From positions 15,810,001 through 15,874,000 of the forward strand of contig NC_061482.1 of assembly GCF_022581195.2 (NCBI RefSeq): a stretch of 64,000 nucleotides of DNA, read 5' to 3'. Every line of letters begins with the position of its first letter. The first letter of the stretch is position 1. Shown one piece after another: positions 1-10,517 of this stretch. The notes below the pieces were generated by a model. It was given only the letters and a program-made list of their open reading frames with translations. It was not told the origin of the DNA and searched no databases. The position numbers and the translations under genes were made by a program. This stretch comes from Helicoverpa zea (Eukaryota > Arthropoda > Insecta > Lepidoptera > Noctuidae).

Positions 1-905
1 TGCCATGTGACCAGCACTTTTGCCACAGGAAAGACCATGGTGCCCAAGGCAGTCCACAGATTCGCCACACTGACAGCGATGCGGAGCCCCAGTGGGAGCG
101 CCGAGGCGTAGGCATGTAGCGAGCCGGAATGTTGTGTCACTCAGCATGGTCCCAACGCTGGGTGACGGCAGTGCGTGAAGCCATAGCCTGACTCCCACTC
201 TCCCACAGCCAGTAGCACGCTCAGCAGTATTGACAGATGTTTCAATTAGTCTCGTCAATCTGCAGAGCGGCTCGTCCCACTGTCTCTGGGAAGCCGGGTT
301 GTCAGGGAAGGCTGTATTTGGGTAAGCCACTTTCCAGGCGTTCATACCATGCACCTCAGAATCGACCAGTGAAGGGGCTAAAATTTTGCTGGTCAACTCC
401 TTAGTGCCGCAGACCGAGGATAGGAACGCCGGTAGACTTAAACTGGAAATTTTGCGGACGCCGAGGCCACCGAATCTGATCGGAAGGGTGGCTTCGCGCC
501 CGTGTCGACGGCGCGCGTTGTTCCACGCGCTCCTCAAAGAGATGTCAGCAACCCCAGCGGGGCCCAGCAGGGCCAAGGCCTGCCAGGGCTGCGGGTTGTT
601 CGAAAGAGATACCGCGGCCCTGGTACATAAAATGCCTATGACGGAACACGACGGTTTTTAGTCAGTAAGAGTCTGACACTCCCTCACCGCTGCTAACCCA
701 CAGCGGGAGGGGTCATTTTATGATTTTTGACGTCGTTAAAAAAAAAAAGGGTGGCTTGAAGCCACGCTCGGTCGTCCAAGGCCAAATTAAAAAGAGATGA
801 AGGATAGTACGGATAATTTGGTCAATTCTGTCTAAAAGATGTGGCTGCTTCCATAAGGGAGAGGAGCGAAGGTTGTATATAAATTTTGGGAAAACACAAT
901 ATTGG
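1..905 (-). mobile_element. Decayed R2-group LINE fragment (RT thumb to zinc knuckle)
   Basis: Minus-strand translation in pieces matches the protein of the better copy at 59,685-63,541. About 905-745 gives YNLRSSPLWKQPHLLDRIDQ; about 500-385 gives ATLPIRFGGLGVRKISS; 370-1 gives the FRLA-CLRLGAP stretch and the HRCQCGE...GHHGLSC zinc knuckle, running off the left edge. Frameshifts separate the pieces and 501-745 is foreign sequence, so this is an inactive relic. The rest of the element (endonuclease and 3' end) would lie to the left of the window. Confidence 0.8.
501..745. repeat. Probable LINE 3'-tail inserted in the LINE relic
   Basis: GC-rich sequence interrupts the reading of the LINE relic between its WKQPHLLD and ATLPIRFGG segments. 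It carries the string TCAGTAAGAGTCTGACACTC, then CACAGCGGGAGGGGTCATTT, and ends in an A-rich tract at 738-749. I recognise these strings as typical of a dispersed lepidopteran LINE 3' end, from memory only. An A-rich end next to the interrupted frame fits a nested retrotransposition. Confidence 0.5.
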
Positions 906-1572
906 TTTTCCAATTTAAATATTTTAATAGTAATAATTTTACTCGTGCTACATATGCACATGACTGCATGGTTATATGATTGATTACGAAATATAACATA
1001 TATTTTATAGACTTATTTTGTGATTCCCAGCGTTTGATAGATAGGAATATAAATTAAAATGTAATATAATATAATCTATTTTATTGAATACTTGCTCTTG
1101 TAACAGATTATGACCTGCTATTCTAATTAGGGATTTGGTTTTCTATCTATCTACCTAATGTTTCAAAGGCACAAGTATGCTTAACAAATCAAGCACAACA
1201 AAAATGTACATAACTTGAACTTTATGTTCAAGAGCAGAGAGTTCACATTAGCATTAAAAGTTGACGAGTACTGGGAATATTTGACGAGTATCCGTACAAA
1301 TCAGACGACTATTGGTACAAATCGCCCTTTTTTTACTTTTGCCTTAATAAGTACATAAACCCATGAAAATGATTAAAAAAACATTAATTACTTAGAATAA
1401 CGAATAAATACTCTATCACGTCATGCAAAAATTTTCATTTTATATTGAATATTTAACACACAGTAACGCTTCAAAGTCGGTGATTTCCGAAATCCGACGA
1501 GTATTGGTACGTTTACCTTATCAGTGTTTGTAGAGCTGAGAAAAAGGACAAAACATTTTTTTTATATAGTAT
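906..1572. other. AT-rich sequence, nothing recognised
   Basis: No reading frame with homology, no inverted repeat and no match to other parts of the window seen. A motif GACGAGTA(C/T) occurs near 1263, 1281 and 1497, of unknown meaning. Confidence 0.4.
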
Positions 1573-1803
1573 TATAGTTCGGCCATTCAGAGAATGCGTT
1601 CCTGACACGTCGCGATTGAACTGACGACGTAACTACATTCATTGATTATTGATATAATAATGTTGTTTTAATGCTCCTCAATTGTTAAAACGGTAAACAA
1701 CCAGCAAAAATATTTTTATCGTAACTGCAACGCCATTGCAAAGTTACGTCGTCAGTTCAATCGCGACGTGTCAGGAACGCATTCTCTGAATGGCCGAACT
1801 ATA
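1573..1803. mobile_element. 231-bp foldback MITE, copy 1
   Basis: Begins TATAGTTCGGCCATTCAGAG and ends with its reverse complement. The terminal arms are about 61 bp and essentially perfect, ending at GACGACGTAAC, with a ~109-bp loop. The outer TA on each side fits a TA target duplication. Same length and almost the same sequence as 2,083-2,313 and, inverted, 43,198-43,428. No coding capacity. Confidence 0.9.
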
Positions 1804-2082
1804 GTGACGAACAAGAGACAACTCGTAGAACATAAAAGTTTAAATGTCTATGTCAGTATACTTATTTAAAGGGTGTGTTGTACCTAATCACGTTAAATTA
1901 AATACGTTAATACACTGGTTAATATACATATGTTGATTAGCACACAGAAAAATATAAAAAAATTTCAAACAAAGTACTTAAATAGAATATAAATGTGCAA
2001 GAATTAGAACACCATATAAGAGTCATTACAAACAACTGAAATTCTCCCTTGAAAACTGACAGCTGTAAAGTGGTCAAAACAT

Positions 2083-2313
2083 TATAGTTCGGCCATTCAG
2101 AGAATGCGTTCCTGACACGTCGCGATTGAACTGACGACGTAATAACATTCATTGATTATTGATATAATAATGTTGTTTTAATGCTCCTCAATTGTTAAAA
2201 CGGTAAACAACCAGCAAAAATATTTTTATCGTAACTGCAACGCCATTGCAAAGTTACGTCGTCAGTTCAATCGCGACGTGTCAGGAACGCATTCTCTGAA
2301 TGGCCGAACTATA
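2083..2313. mobile_element. 231-bp foldback MITE, copy 2, nested in element A
   Basis: Same 231-bp unit and orientation as copy 1, only 279 bp away. Comparison with 15,150-15,175, where the related element reads through CAAAACATTTGATACTCC, shows a near-empty site and so supports insertion here. The left arm differs from copy 1 by one or two bases around GACGTAATAAC. Confidence 0.9.
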
Positions 2314-2340
2314 AATACTCCTAACTTTATCTCTGCTTTA

Positions 2341-2777
2341 CACAATGATGTTAGTCCCCAGGCCGGCGAACAAATTTTTTTTTTGATACATATACATTTA
2401 AGACTTTGTGAGTGCCTTCCTTACGATGAGTCCGACAAACTTTTCGAATGCGCAAATTTTGGTGCCGCTGCGTTTTTTAATGCTTGACTCCTGGAATTGT
2501 CGATATGACGTCACTATGACTCTTCGTACATACCTGTTTCATTTTTTGAGATTCGTTTAATAAAGTTAACTAGAAAATGGTGGTCAACTTGTCCGATAAA
2601 GATCGTGCTGCGTTTGGAGTGTCCACCATCCTGAAAATGTCGATATGACGTCACTATGACTCTTCGTACATACCTGTTTCATTTTTTGAGATTTGTCTAA
2701 TAAAGTTAACTAGAAAACTGTGGTAAGCTTGTCCGACAAAGATCATGCTGCATATGGAGTGTCCACCGTCCGGAAAA
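2341..2777 (+). repeat. Left inverted arm of element A with two ~141-bp units
   Basis: Reverse complement of 3,969-4,410. It contains two tandem units starting with TGTCGATATGACGTCACTAT (about 2,498 and 2,638), each ending in GGAGTGTCCACC. The arms could form a stem of over 400 bp. Confidence 0.8.
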
Positions 2778-2807
2778 TATAGATATATTTTAAGATTTGG
2801 TATAAAG

Positions 2808-3730
2808 TACTGACAATTGGTGTGAAGTATGTTAATAGTAAATGTTGCATTTAGAAAGTCGTTTCGAGTGATATAGTATCATTACTACAGGAGGGATTTA
2901 TTAACACCTATCGATAAAATAATCTTATATAATCTCTAGCTTCTGAAATACTAACAATTCGCCGAAGTTTTTTTAATATGAAATGTTGCATTTAAAAACG
3001 TCTTTTGAATTATGTATAACTCATTACTAGAGATGGGATTTATTTAATTGAAAACATCTATCAATAATTATAATTTAAATAAGCTCTAGCTTCTAAACTA
3101 CTAACAATTTGTCCGAAGTATGTTAACACGAAATGTTTCATTTGGAAAGGTTTTTCAAATAATATATAATTTGTTACTAAAGAAGTAATGGATTAGCTTG
3201 ACAGAACCTACCGATAATATAATCTTAGAAAAGCTCAAGCTTTTAAAGTACTAACAATTTGTCGGAGTTATGCTAATACAACCTTGCGCTTAAAAATATC
3301 TTTTGATTGAAATATGGCTCATAACTTCAAGTGAGATGTTATTCCTTAACACAATGTAAAGTATCAATAATATGCCTTAGGTCAGTTATGTCTTCCAAAA
3401 TACTAAGAATCGGTAAGTGGTATGTTAAGACGGAATATAGCGCTTAAAAAGATCTTTCGATTGACATATGGTTCATACCTAGAGGTGGGACATTATTCCC
3501 TAACATAGTAAAACCTATCGATAATACGCCTTATTTGGGCTATATCTTCTAAAATACTAAGAATTGATAAGTGGTATGTTGAGACAAAATGTTGCGCTTA
3601 AAAATCCCTTTTGATTGATATATAGTCCATTAAAAGATGTGGGATATTATTCCTTAACATAATATAAACTATCAACAATACATCTTAGTCAGGCTACTTT
3701 TTCTAAAATAGTAATTAAAATTGGTAAGTA
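2808..3730 (+). repeat. Six ~150-bp degenerate tandem repeats
   Basis: The phrase TACTAACAATT(T/C)G, or close variants, recurs at about 2808, 2949, 3099, 3249, 3401, 3555 and 3709, spacing 141-154 bp. Each unit continues with a TATGTTAA-like string, a (G)CATTTA/GCGCTTA AAAA block, GGGAT-TTATT and TATCGATAAT. Divergence between units is clear, so the array is old. It fills the core of element A. Confidence 0.8.
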
Positions 3731-3968
3731 GTATGCCAATTTAATATACTTAAATAATGCACGTGAATATTTAAGTCAGAAATTGACAAAAAGAATAAAC
3801 TTCTTCCAATTGTAATATTCTTTTCTCATTTTCTTGACGAATACATTGAGTTAAATAGTCAGTATTTAACTCAATGTATTTGTCGGACAAGTCCATATTT
3901 GCATTTAGAATAATGTTATCTATCATTGTTATTCTTGTCCGACATGTATGTATGGGGAGACACAGTGA

Positions 3969-4410
3969 CGTCATATCGACATTTTTCGGATGGTGGACAC
4001 TCTAAACGCAGCATGATCTTTATCGGACAAGTTGACCACAATTTTCTAGTTAACTTTATTAAACAAATCTCAAAAAATGAAACAGGTATGTACGAAGAGT
4101 CATAGTGACGTCATATCGACATATTCAGGATGGTGGACACTCCAAATGCAGCACAATCTTTATCGGACAAGTTGACCACCATTTTCTAGTTAACTTTATT
4201 AAACGAATCTCAAAAAATGAAACAGGTATGTACGAAGAGTCATAGTGACGTCATATCGACAATTTCAGGAGTCAAGCATTAAAAAACGCAGCGACACCAA
4301 AATTTGCGCATTCGATAAGTTTGTCGGACTCATCGTAAGGAAGGCACTCACAAAGTCTTAAATGTATATGTATCAAAAAAAAAATTGTTCGCCGGCCTGG
4401 GGACTATGTT
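3969..4410 (-). repeat. Right inverted arm of element A
   Basis: Reverse complement of the left arm, with the same two ~141-bp units (ATAGTGACGTCATATCGACA at about 4,102 and 4,243) and the shared GGAAGGCACTCACAAAGTCT and GTTCGCCGGCCTGGGGACTA strings. Confidence 0.8.
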
Positions 4411-4605
4411 GTAAATTATGAAAATGAAAAATGACTCCTGTGGCTAAACCACTGAATGGATTAGGTAATTTTTTTTACATTTCGCCATAGAATATTATAA
4501 AGTATGTGATAGGATTTAATGCGATTAGATATGACACACCCGATAGACCTATTATGGCGGACCTATTAAGACCATCCTCTGAGCCTTTGAGAACTTAGAA
4601 CTTAG

Positions 4606-4850
4606 AACTATGTTGGGGTCAGCTTCCACTCTAACCGGATGTAGCTGAGTACCAGTGCTTTACAAGGAGCGACTGCCCTATCTGACCTCCTCAACCCAGT
4701 TACCCGGGCAACCTAATACCCCTTGGTTAGACTGGTGTCAGACTTACTGGCTTCTGACAACCCGTAACGACTGCCAAGGATGTTTTAATGACAGCGAGAC
4801 CTACAGTTTAACGTGCCATCCGAAACACAGTCATTTGTGTCTAAGATATA
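4606..4850 (-). repeat. Lepidopteran SINE body, copy 1
   Basis: Reverse complement of 19,110-19,375. It shares GTACCAGTGCTTTACAAGGA, CCCAGTTACCCGGG, GACTGGTGTCAG, CCCGTAACGACTGCCAAGGA and GTGCCATCCGAAACACAGTC. I know this body from lepidopteran SINEs whose head can be 5S- or tRNA-derived. No head is visible here. Confidence 0.65.
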
Positions 4851-5053
4851 CTTAAAAAGTACATACAAACTGAGAAACTAGTTATAATGTACTACGTACG
4901 AACATTATAACTCAATGCATGTTAAACAGTTTAAGGGAGTTACTTGTAGCTGCTCAATCACCATCACAACACTTTCGAAATGCCATGATGGATGACTAAT
5001 CACTAAAGTAACTATAGGACTATTGCACTGTTTGACCCGAGGAGTATGACTAA

Positions 5054-5541
5054 AGGCCCCAGTACACGTTGGCCCAAGTGCGGCCAATACACGCCATCAC
5101 CAATGTGTACACGGGGTATTGGTGCAGGTTGGCGGACATTTGTCAAGGTTGGCGCGCATTCGGCGAGTTGTCGGTTTTTTGGGCACACATCAAAGGAATC
5201 TTGGCCCAGCTTGGCGTGTGGTGTTTACACATTCGGCCAATGTTTAGTTCGTCACCGACCGCTGAGGATAAAGTACACTTTTGTGTTGCGTGTAAAAATA
5301 AATATAGTAGTAAATATAGTAGTGTAGTAAAATATAAATATATATAGTAGTGTAGTTTAATATAAATATATATAGTAGTGTACAAATAAATAGCCGAAGC
5401 CTTAATTACTTCGACGTCCATCGCACGTGGTTTACCAGGCAAGAATGAGCCATGCGCCAATGTGTAAACACCATTTGATCGTGGCCTACATTTGTGCATT
5501 GCACAGCTTGGCCCAACACAGGCCAACGTGTACTGGGGCCT
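5054..5541. mobile_element. 488-bp TIR element with TAA target duplication
   Basis: Starts AGGCCCCAGTACACGTTGGC and ends with the exact reverse complement (at least 21 bp). Both flanks are TAA (5,051-5,053 and 5,542-5,544), the 3-bp TWA duplication of PIF/Harbinger transposons. The core has a short AT-rich tandem repeat (units of AATATAGTAGTGTAGT type, about 5,300-5,385). The open frames across it are not genes. Confidence 0.85.
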
Positions 5542-5720
5542 TAAGATAGATATCCAGCACGCAACTCAAAACAACAACACAATGACAGTATCGTCCAACA
5601 TAGACTGCCTATGCATGGCATTTGCTTTTGTGCTAATTATATTATTTTTGCCAGAATTAAAATGTACACTCTTATAATTGTATTTTCACAAAACAATTCG
5701 AAATTTCGAAATAATGTGGT

Positions 5721-5722
<2 letters not shown>

Positions 5723-5770
<48 letters not shown>

Positions 5771-5825
5771 GCAATCTGCCGTATTTGACGGCAATTTCTG
5801 CCAGACTCGCGTAGCTAGTGACGAC
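5723..5825 (-). repeat. Poly(A)-ended retroelement fragment (minus)
   Basis: A run of 45 T (5,723-5,767), read on the minus strand as a poly(A) tail, is followed by GGCAATCTGCCGTATTTGAC and CCAGACTCGCGTAGCTAGTG. This fits the 3' end of a minus-strand retrotransposed copy; the family is not identified. Confidence 0.5.
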
Positions 5826-6261
5826 ACATGGGAAAATATGAAACAGAAAAATATATAGAAATTAATGTAAGAAAATCATTCCAACTTTTCCGGTGGAGGA
5901 TATCGAGCCTGCAACAAAATACATACACTATAATTAATGAATTTGCTAAAACTAACTTAGGTGGTTCCATTCCATTGACATTTTATCACTGACATGACAC
6001 AGATGATAACAACTGTCATTCAACGTTTTGTTTCATTTTAATATATCCGATCAATAATAATATTGTTTAGTCTAAAATGTATTATCTAGTCTATATTATA
6101 ATCGTTACAAAAATAATAAAAGAAAGGAAAATTAAAATCTATGCGTCAAAATACTCATCCGCATCGCTGTCAGAAGTTTATTCGAGCGGCTGTTATTGTG
6201 CTGATTGTTACGGCCAATTGTCTAATAGCCTCGACCAACACCTCATTAGGCTTTTGTTAGG
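5826..6261. other. AT-rich sequence, nothing recognised
   Basis: No supported gene, inverted repeat or match elsewhere in the window. Confidence 0.35.
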
Positions 6262-6390
6262 CGGCTGGTCAAGGGATTGATTCAGAAGGCAGTACTCCTT
6301 GATACGGCGCGTATTATGAGGAGTTTTTTGTCCCTTTGACCCTAACCACCGGTACCTTGAACCCTGTGAATTCGAACACTATACGAGCTA
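6262..6390. repeat. Dispersed repeat, copy 1
   Basis: Direct match to about 18,690-18,815 over GATTCAGAAGGCAGTACTCC, TTGATACGGCGCGTATT, CC(A/G)GTACCTTG and ACCCTGTG. Probably part of a retroelement 3' region; no frame recognised. Confidence 0.65.
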
Positions 6391-6587
6391 CTATACTATA
6401 TGAGCTGGTCAGAATCATGCAAACCAATCTTCAAGGCACACAGTCTATTAATCGTACCTTGCATATATATCTATGAAGTTATCTCTTTGTAACTAACGAT
6501 AACACATTTAAACGCAAAATTAATCGCCTTCCATTAAAAATGCACGGACCTTAGCTGGAACTTTTTAGGAAAAACTGTGCTTTTATG

Positions 6588-6674
6588 GCATCATTGATTT
6601 ATAATTCTCTGCCTAAGGGAATGACTGACTTGCAGTATAACAATTTTAGTATTGCCCTACGAAAGTGTTTCTGA
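6588..6674 (+). pseudogene. C-terminal scrap of a LINE reverse transcriptase
   Basis: Reads ASLIYNSLPKGMTD...FSIALRKCF and a stop. The YN(K/S)LP...(F)...L(R/K) pattern just before the stop is the usual end of CR1/L2/jockey-type LINE proteins. Only the last ~28 codons are readable. Confidence 0.45.
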
Positions 6675-6776
6675 ACAAAAGACATTACATGTCGATTTGG
6701 TGCCCACTAAACGCCGTACTGATCCTATTCTTCTTTTATTGCCAAAATTTAAGAATTGTTACTTTATTTAACTTGC

Positions 6777-7002
6777 CACTCGCCACTTGCTACTCACCAC
6801 GACGCACCTACCCTCCGAGCAGAGCTGCTAACCCTGCTCTAGCGACTCCACTCTGGTTGGCCAATGAAGGCAAGCCAAGAGGCGGGAGACCTATTCCCCG
6901 TCATGCTTCACTCCGACTCCGGCCGGCGGCCGGAGGTGGGGGACAGTATACTCTCCCCGGAGCACTCGGATATATAGCCCCGCGGGGTCGCTACTCCCCG
7001 TC
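6777..7002. repeat. GC-rich dispersed repeat, copy 1
   Basis: Nearly identical to 7,904-8,121 in the same orientation, including CCTACCCTCCGAGCAGAGCT, CCAATGAAGGCAAGCCAAGA, CCGGCCGGCGGCCGG and CACTCGGATATATAGCCCCG. Strongly GC-rich against AT-rich surroundings, so of foreign (retroelement) origin. The open frame across it has no recognised domain. Confidence 0.75.
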
Positions 7003-7068
7003 ATCCACCTCAGATGCCCTTTATTTATTATGTATGTCTCTGCCATGCCCTCGGGACTATAGAGTCCC

Positions 7069-7467
7069 GGGGCCCGATTCTCCTAATTTTACTTAAGCGA
7101 CATACGATTCACGTTCGACTTGATTCGACTGAGATCCAATCCCGACTCGATTACGATTGAAGCGTATGTGGCATTCCGCTATTTTTTCTTTGAAATCAAC
7201 GTTTTTATCCTATTCTGTCATTCAATCATGAATAATTTTGTCTGCAAATGATTTACGATTGCAAAATGATTGTACAGCAAACTACTGTAGATAGACCAAA
7301 ATCACCGAAATAGTAGACCAATCGCACACCAATCAAATGTCAATCGAATACGATTGGTCTTTTATTAGTAGCAGAATGCCCGATATGGTTAAAACTGCTA
7401 TTGCGATCATATTGCGATTCGATTTCTATTCGATTTTGACATTATTAACTTAGGAGAATCGGGCCCC
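7069..7467. mobile_element. 399-bp MITE with GGGGCCCGATTCTCCTAA ends
   Basis: Perfect 18-bp terminal inverted repeats (GGGGCCCGATTCTCCTAA and reverse complement) with imperfect extension inward. Related sequence is interrupted at 56,925-57,887, and one end alone survives at 12,833-12,905. No coding capacity. Confidence 0.85.
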
Positions 7468-7903
7468 TGGACTTTTGGAAGGCGAACGTGGGGCCGAAGC
7501 CAACACGCTGAAACCCTTTTGAGACAACTTTAATGAAATGGTGACACAAAACCGACGATTATCCCTGTATACACTATAAAAATGTACCCAAGGACAATCC
7601 CCGGTTCTGTGCTAAACTATTGCTAACTATGGTTGAAAACTACTTGGGCTATTGTGATGGGGTGCTAATGGACTAGGAATGGGGGATAACTATGGGAATT
7701 ATGGCACCTGCCGATAACAATGTTTGCACACGTAAAAATGGCAGGTGGAGACTTGCCAGCTCACTTACTGGGCCCCCGGGAATCAGTCACTGAATAGCAA
7801 CAAGAGGGCAACAGGTACATGAGCGGCTGAAGGGTGAGGATACCTCGGCGGACTTTAAAAGCAGATCACGCGCTCTCTGTGGGTCCAGCATCACCGGCCC
7901 ACT

Positions 7904-8121
7904 TGCCACTTACCACAAGGCACCTACCCTCCGAGCAGAGCTGCTAACCCTGCTCTAGCGACTCCACTCTGGTCGGCCAATGAAGGCAAGCCAAGAGGCG
8001 GGAGACCTATTCCCCGTCATGCTTCACTCCGACTCCGGCCGGCGGCCGGAGGTGGGGGACAGTATATTCTCCCCGGAGCACTCGGATATATAGCCCCGCG
8101 AGGTCGCTACTCCCCGTATTA
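7904..8121. repeat. GC-rich dispersed repeat, copy 2
   Basis: Direct copy of 6,777-7,002 with few differences, 1.13 kb downstream. Either a local duplication or two insertions of the same family. Confidence 0.75.
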
Positions 8122-8310
8122 TTATAAAGCTGAAGAGTTTGTTTGTTTGGTTGGTTAAACGCCCTAATCTCAGGAACTACTGGTCCATTTGAAAAATTAT
8201 TTCAGTGTTAGATAGCCCATTTACCGAGGAAGGCTACTTTTTATACGGTACGGGAAGTAGTTCTCATGGGTTGCGGGTGAGACCGCCGGCAGAAGCTAGT
8301 TTTTTTATTT
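8122..8310 (+). repeat. Dispersed lepidopteran repeat
   Basis: Contains AAGCTGAAGAGTTTGTTTGT, AATCTCAGGAACTACTGGTC, AGTGTTAGATAGCCCATTTA and GGGTGAGACCGCCGGCAGAAG. I recognise this order as a common non-autonomous repeat of moth genomes, probably Helitron-like, from memory. Confidence 0.55.
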
Positions 8311-10102
8311 TTAAATGTTATTTATATTTAATATTTTAAAATGTATGAAACATATTACTAAAAAAGTAAACGAAAAAAAATATTTAATTTAAAAAAAACC
8401 TATTAAAATAATGTCCTATGTACCTATTTTTAATCTTGGATTCTACCAACTTCTAATGATTTTTGGCACATTAAATATTCTATTAATTCTCTAAAATTAT
8501 TGTTGGCAACATTGGTCATACTTCCTCTGCTCTGTTTATCGATCGCTGCACAGAGTACTTGGATCGCTGTCAGCGCCGGTGTGACGAGAGCTGCCAAAAC
8601 TTCATTTTGTATTATTAAAAATCGTAAGTTTTTAAAAAGACTAACAACACAGAACAGACATCGTTTCAGCCACTGGTAATTTGTAGTAAATTTATTTTTA
8701 AGAACCGCCCCTAAGACGACCCACTGACCCTCGCTTTCCATGTGCAAGCACGTGCACGAATATAATTTTTTTTGTATTAAATTCTTTTAAAAATATTTTA
8801 TTTTAATTCAAATGTTGTATATTCTATGTAATTGGTTTTGTTTTAATGCTTTTTTGGGCTTGTTTATAGCCTTCAATCAAAAATAGATTTTTACTTACCC
8901 ACTGTCTCTTTATAATACACTGTCGATCCCCTCGCCTGACAATATACTATGTATCTAACGCATCCAGTCACTGCACATTCCCTAGTACCACAACACAAAA
9001 CACGATATTTACATACATTTGTTAAGATATTATTTATTTTATTCATTAGGATCACCGATTAACATCATCGCGGTAGCGCCGGCTATCGCTGAAAACCAGC
9101 GCTGGGACTGTCTCCTTTCGTTTCGCATTATGCTGAGCGAGCGAATTCTAAGCCTAACCCTGGCGGGTATGTATATCTAAACAATAATATTATGCCAAGC
9201 TAAGCTTTCTGCTAACAGAAAAGTGTTAGGTATGCACATGTAACTAAGTGCAACTCGTTTTAAGGCTCGATTTCAATTTGCTGTATCACACATGTAGATT
9301 TTATCATACCTACCTACATTTTGCATTTTGTAAAACCTCATGCCAAAACCTTGATAGCGTTTACCTTCAAATAAATATTAACACTACCTTATATCAATTC
9401 TTGTTAACAGCATCGTAGGTTTTATAATATTGGGTTCATGTAAATACATGCTCACCTGATAATTCCGAATAGTGTAAGTACCATATCAAAATAGTTACAT
9501 GAATCTCGTGAACCCATGGTTATATTAGAAGATGACCCGCTGACCTACAATATCCCACTTTGGTAATGGTAGTTCCTAAGTATGGTATTGTTAATACTAT
9601 CTAAGTATGGTATTGTTTTGGAGGTCAGATAGATCCGCCTTTGGCCGTCCCGCACTGGCAGGCAGCGCCTCTCTCTGAATAACACCAAACATCAGGAGCA
9701 ATCCACATTATTGGTTGAATGTCTATGTCTCCTCTTGCTGTTCCGGCCGTAAACCCGGCGAACAGCATCAGGGGCCACCAGGCCTCCGGCCACAACCACC
9801 ATCCGAAATGTTATTTTAGTGCTGCTAGTGGTGCCAGGTCCCCTTATTACTATACTGACTATATATATAAGTAGTACTATATAATTATGTAAACTATATT
9901 GCATGAGTGGTCTAACTTACTACATTTGTTTCATCCATGTTGTACATTAGGCACTCCCTTATATCCTATTATAAAATTGGAGGCTAATTTTATTTTCATT
10001 AAATTCATTCAATGCTTCGAGTTAGTTAAGGTATGTAGGGTGAGTGCTAGCTAGCATGTGGTGGCTCCATATTGTATAATGCATCTATATATAAGGTTCT
10101 TC
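8311..10102. other. Intergenic sequence, no gene supported
   Basis: The open frame at 8,430-8,747 and others here have no recognisable domain and no splice-consistent neighbour. A small direct repeat of AAGTATGGTATTGTT lies at 9,577-9,617. The GC-rich block at 9,640-9,840 may be a retroelement scrap. Confidence 0.35.
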
Positions 10103-10286
10103 TAACCTACAGACAGACATGTGTTGCTGGGGAGTTTGTTGCGCCACTTCTTCTTCCCAGCAAAAACACATAGGAAATGGTGAAGGGTAAGCCTTTTGGG
10201 GGCTGTTTTTTGTAAACTTCTGAAGTTCGAGAAGTGCTGTTTTGCAGCCAAGTTTGAATAAACGAATTTTGATTTTATTGATTTGA
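10103..10286. repeat. Retroelement 3' region, copy 1
   Basis: Reverse complement of about 21,212-21,376. Shared strings are GTTGCTGGGGAGTTTGTTGC, GCCACTTCTTCTTCCCAGCA, GTGCTGTTTTGCAGCCAAGT and a GAATAAACGAATTTTGATTT end. The tail with repeated TTTGATTT fits a LINE 3' end. Confidence 0.6.
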
Positions 10287-10383
10287 TATGATTATTATTT
10301 TCTAGCTGAATTTGTCCACCCACCAACGGAAATCAATCGGATGGATTGAATTTTGATTTTCAATTTGAATATGTTATTTTCAG

Positions 10384-10517
10384 CTTGGTGGTGCTCCGTG
10401 GCAGGTGGACACACCTATACAGAGCATCATGGTCATCAGGGCAGGTGCATGGCGACAGGATTTACCTGAACAAATAAAGATTTTGCGCACGCATCCAACA
10501 ACAATTCAATCAAACAG
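10384..10517 (+). pseudogene. PIWI-family exon remnant a (N-terminal, before PAZ)
   Basis: A pyrimidine-rich acceptor (TTATTTTCAG) is followed by a frame ending LPEQIKILRTHPTTIQSN and a GT at 10,518. It matches the LPETISILRTRPEAV stretch of silkworm Siwi just upstream of its N-terminal domain (from memory). Joining it to exon b at 11,526 leaves the wrong phase, so I call it a remnant. Its last bases (ATCAAACAG) are at the same time the start of the inverted arm. Confidence 0.65.

Larger units (their letters stand above)
1870..4542. mobile_element. 2.7-kb TIR element with long inverted arms (element A)
   Basis: The outer ends (GGGTGTGT... at 1870 and ...ACACACCCG at 4542) match the ends of the 1.19-kb element at 14,200-15,390, although the left end is degraded. 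Inside are long inverted arms (about 2,341-2,777 against 3,969-4,410), each with two tandem ~141-bp units containing TGACGTCATATCGACA, and a core of ~150-bp tandem repeats. No transposase frame is present, so it is non-autonomous. A 231-bp MITE is nested at 2,083-2,313. Confidence 0.8.

Noticed and set aside
5143..5526. Open frame of 127 codons on the minus strand
   Set aside because: It lies wholly inside the 488-bp TIR element and over its AT-rich tandem repeat; no domain.
6665..7096. Open frame of 143 codons
   Set aside because: It crosses from a LINE scrap into the GC-rich repeat and into a MITE end; composition, not a gene.
8430..8747. Open frame of 105 codons on the minus strand
   Set aside because: No recognised domain, no splice-consistent partner, surrounded by repeats.
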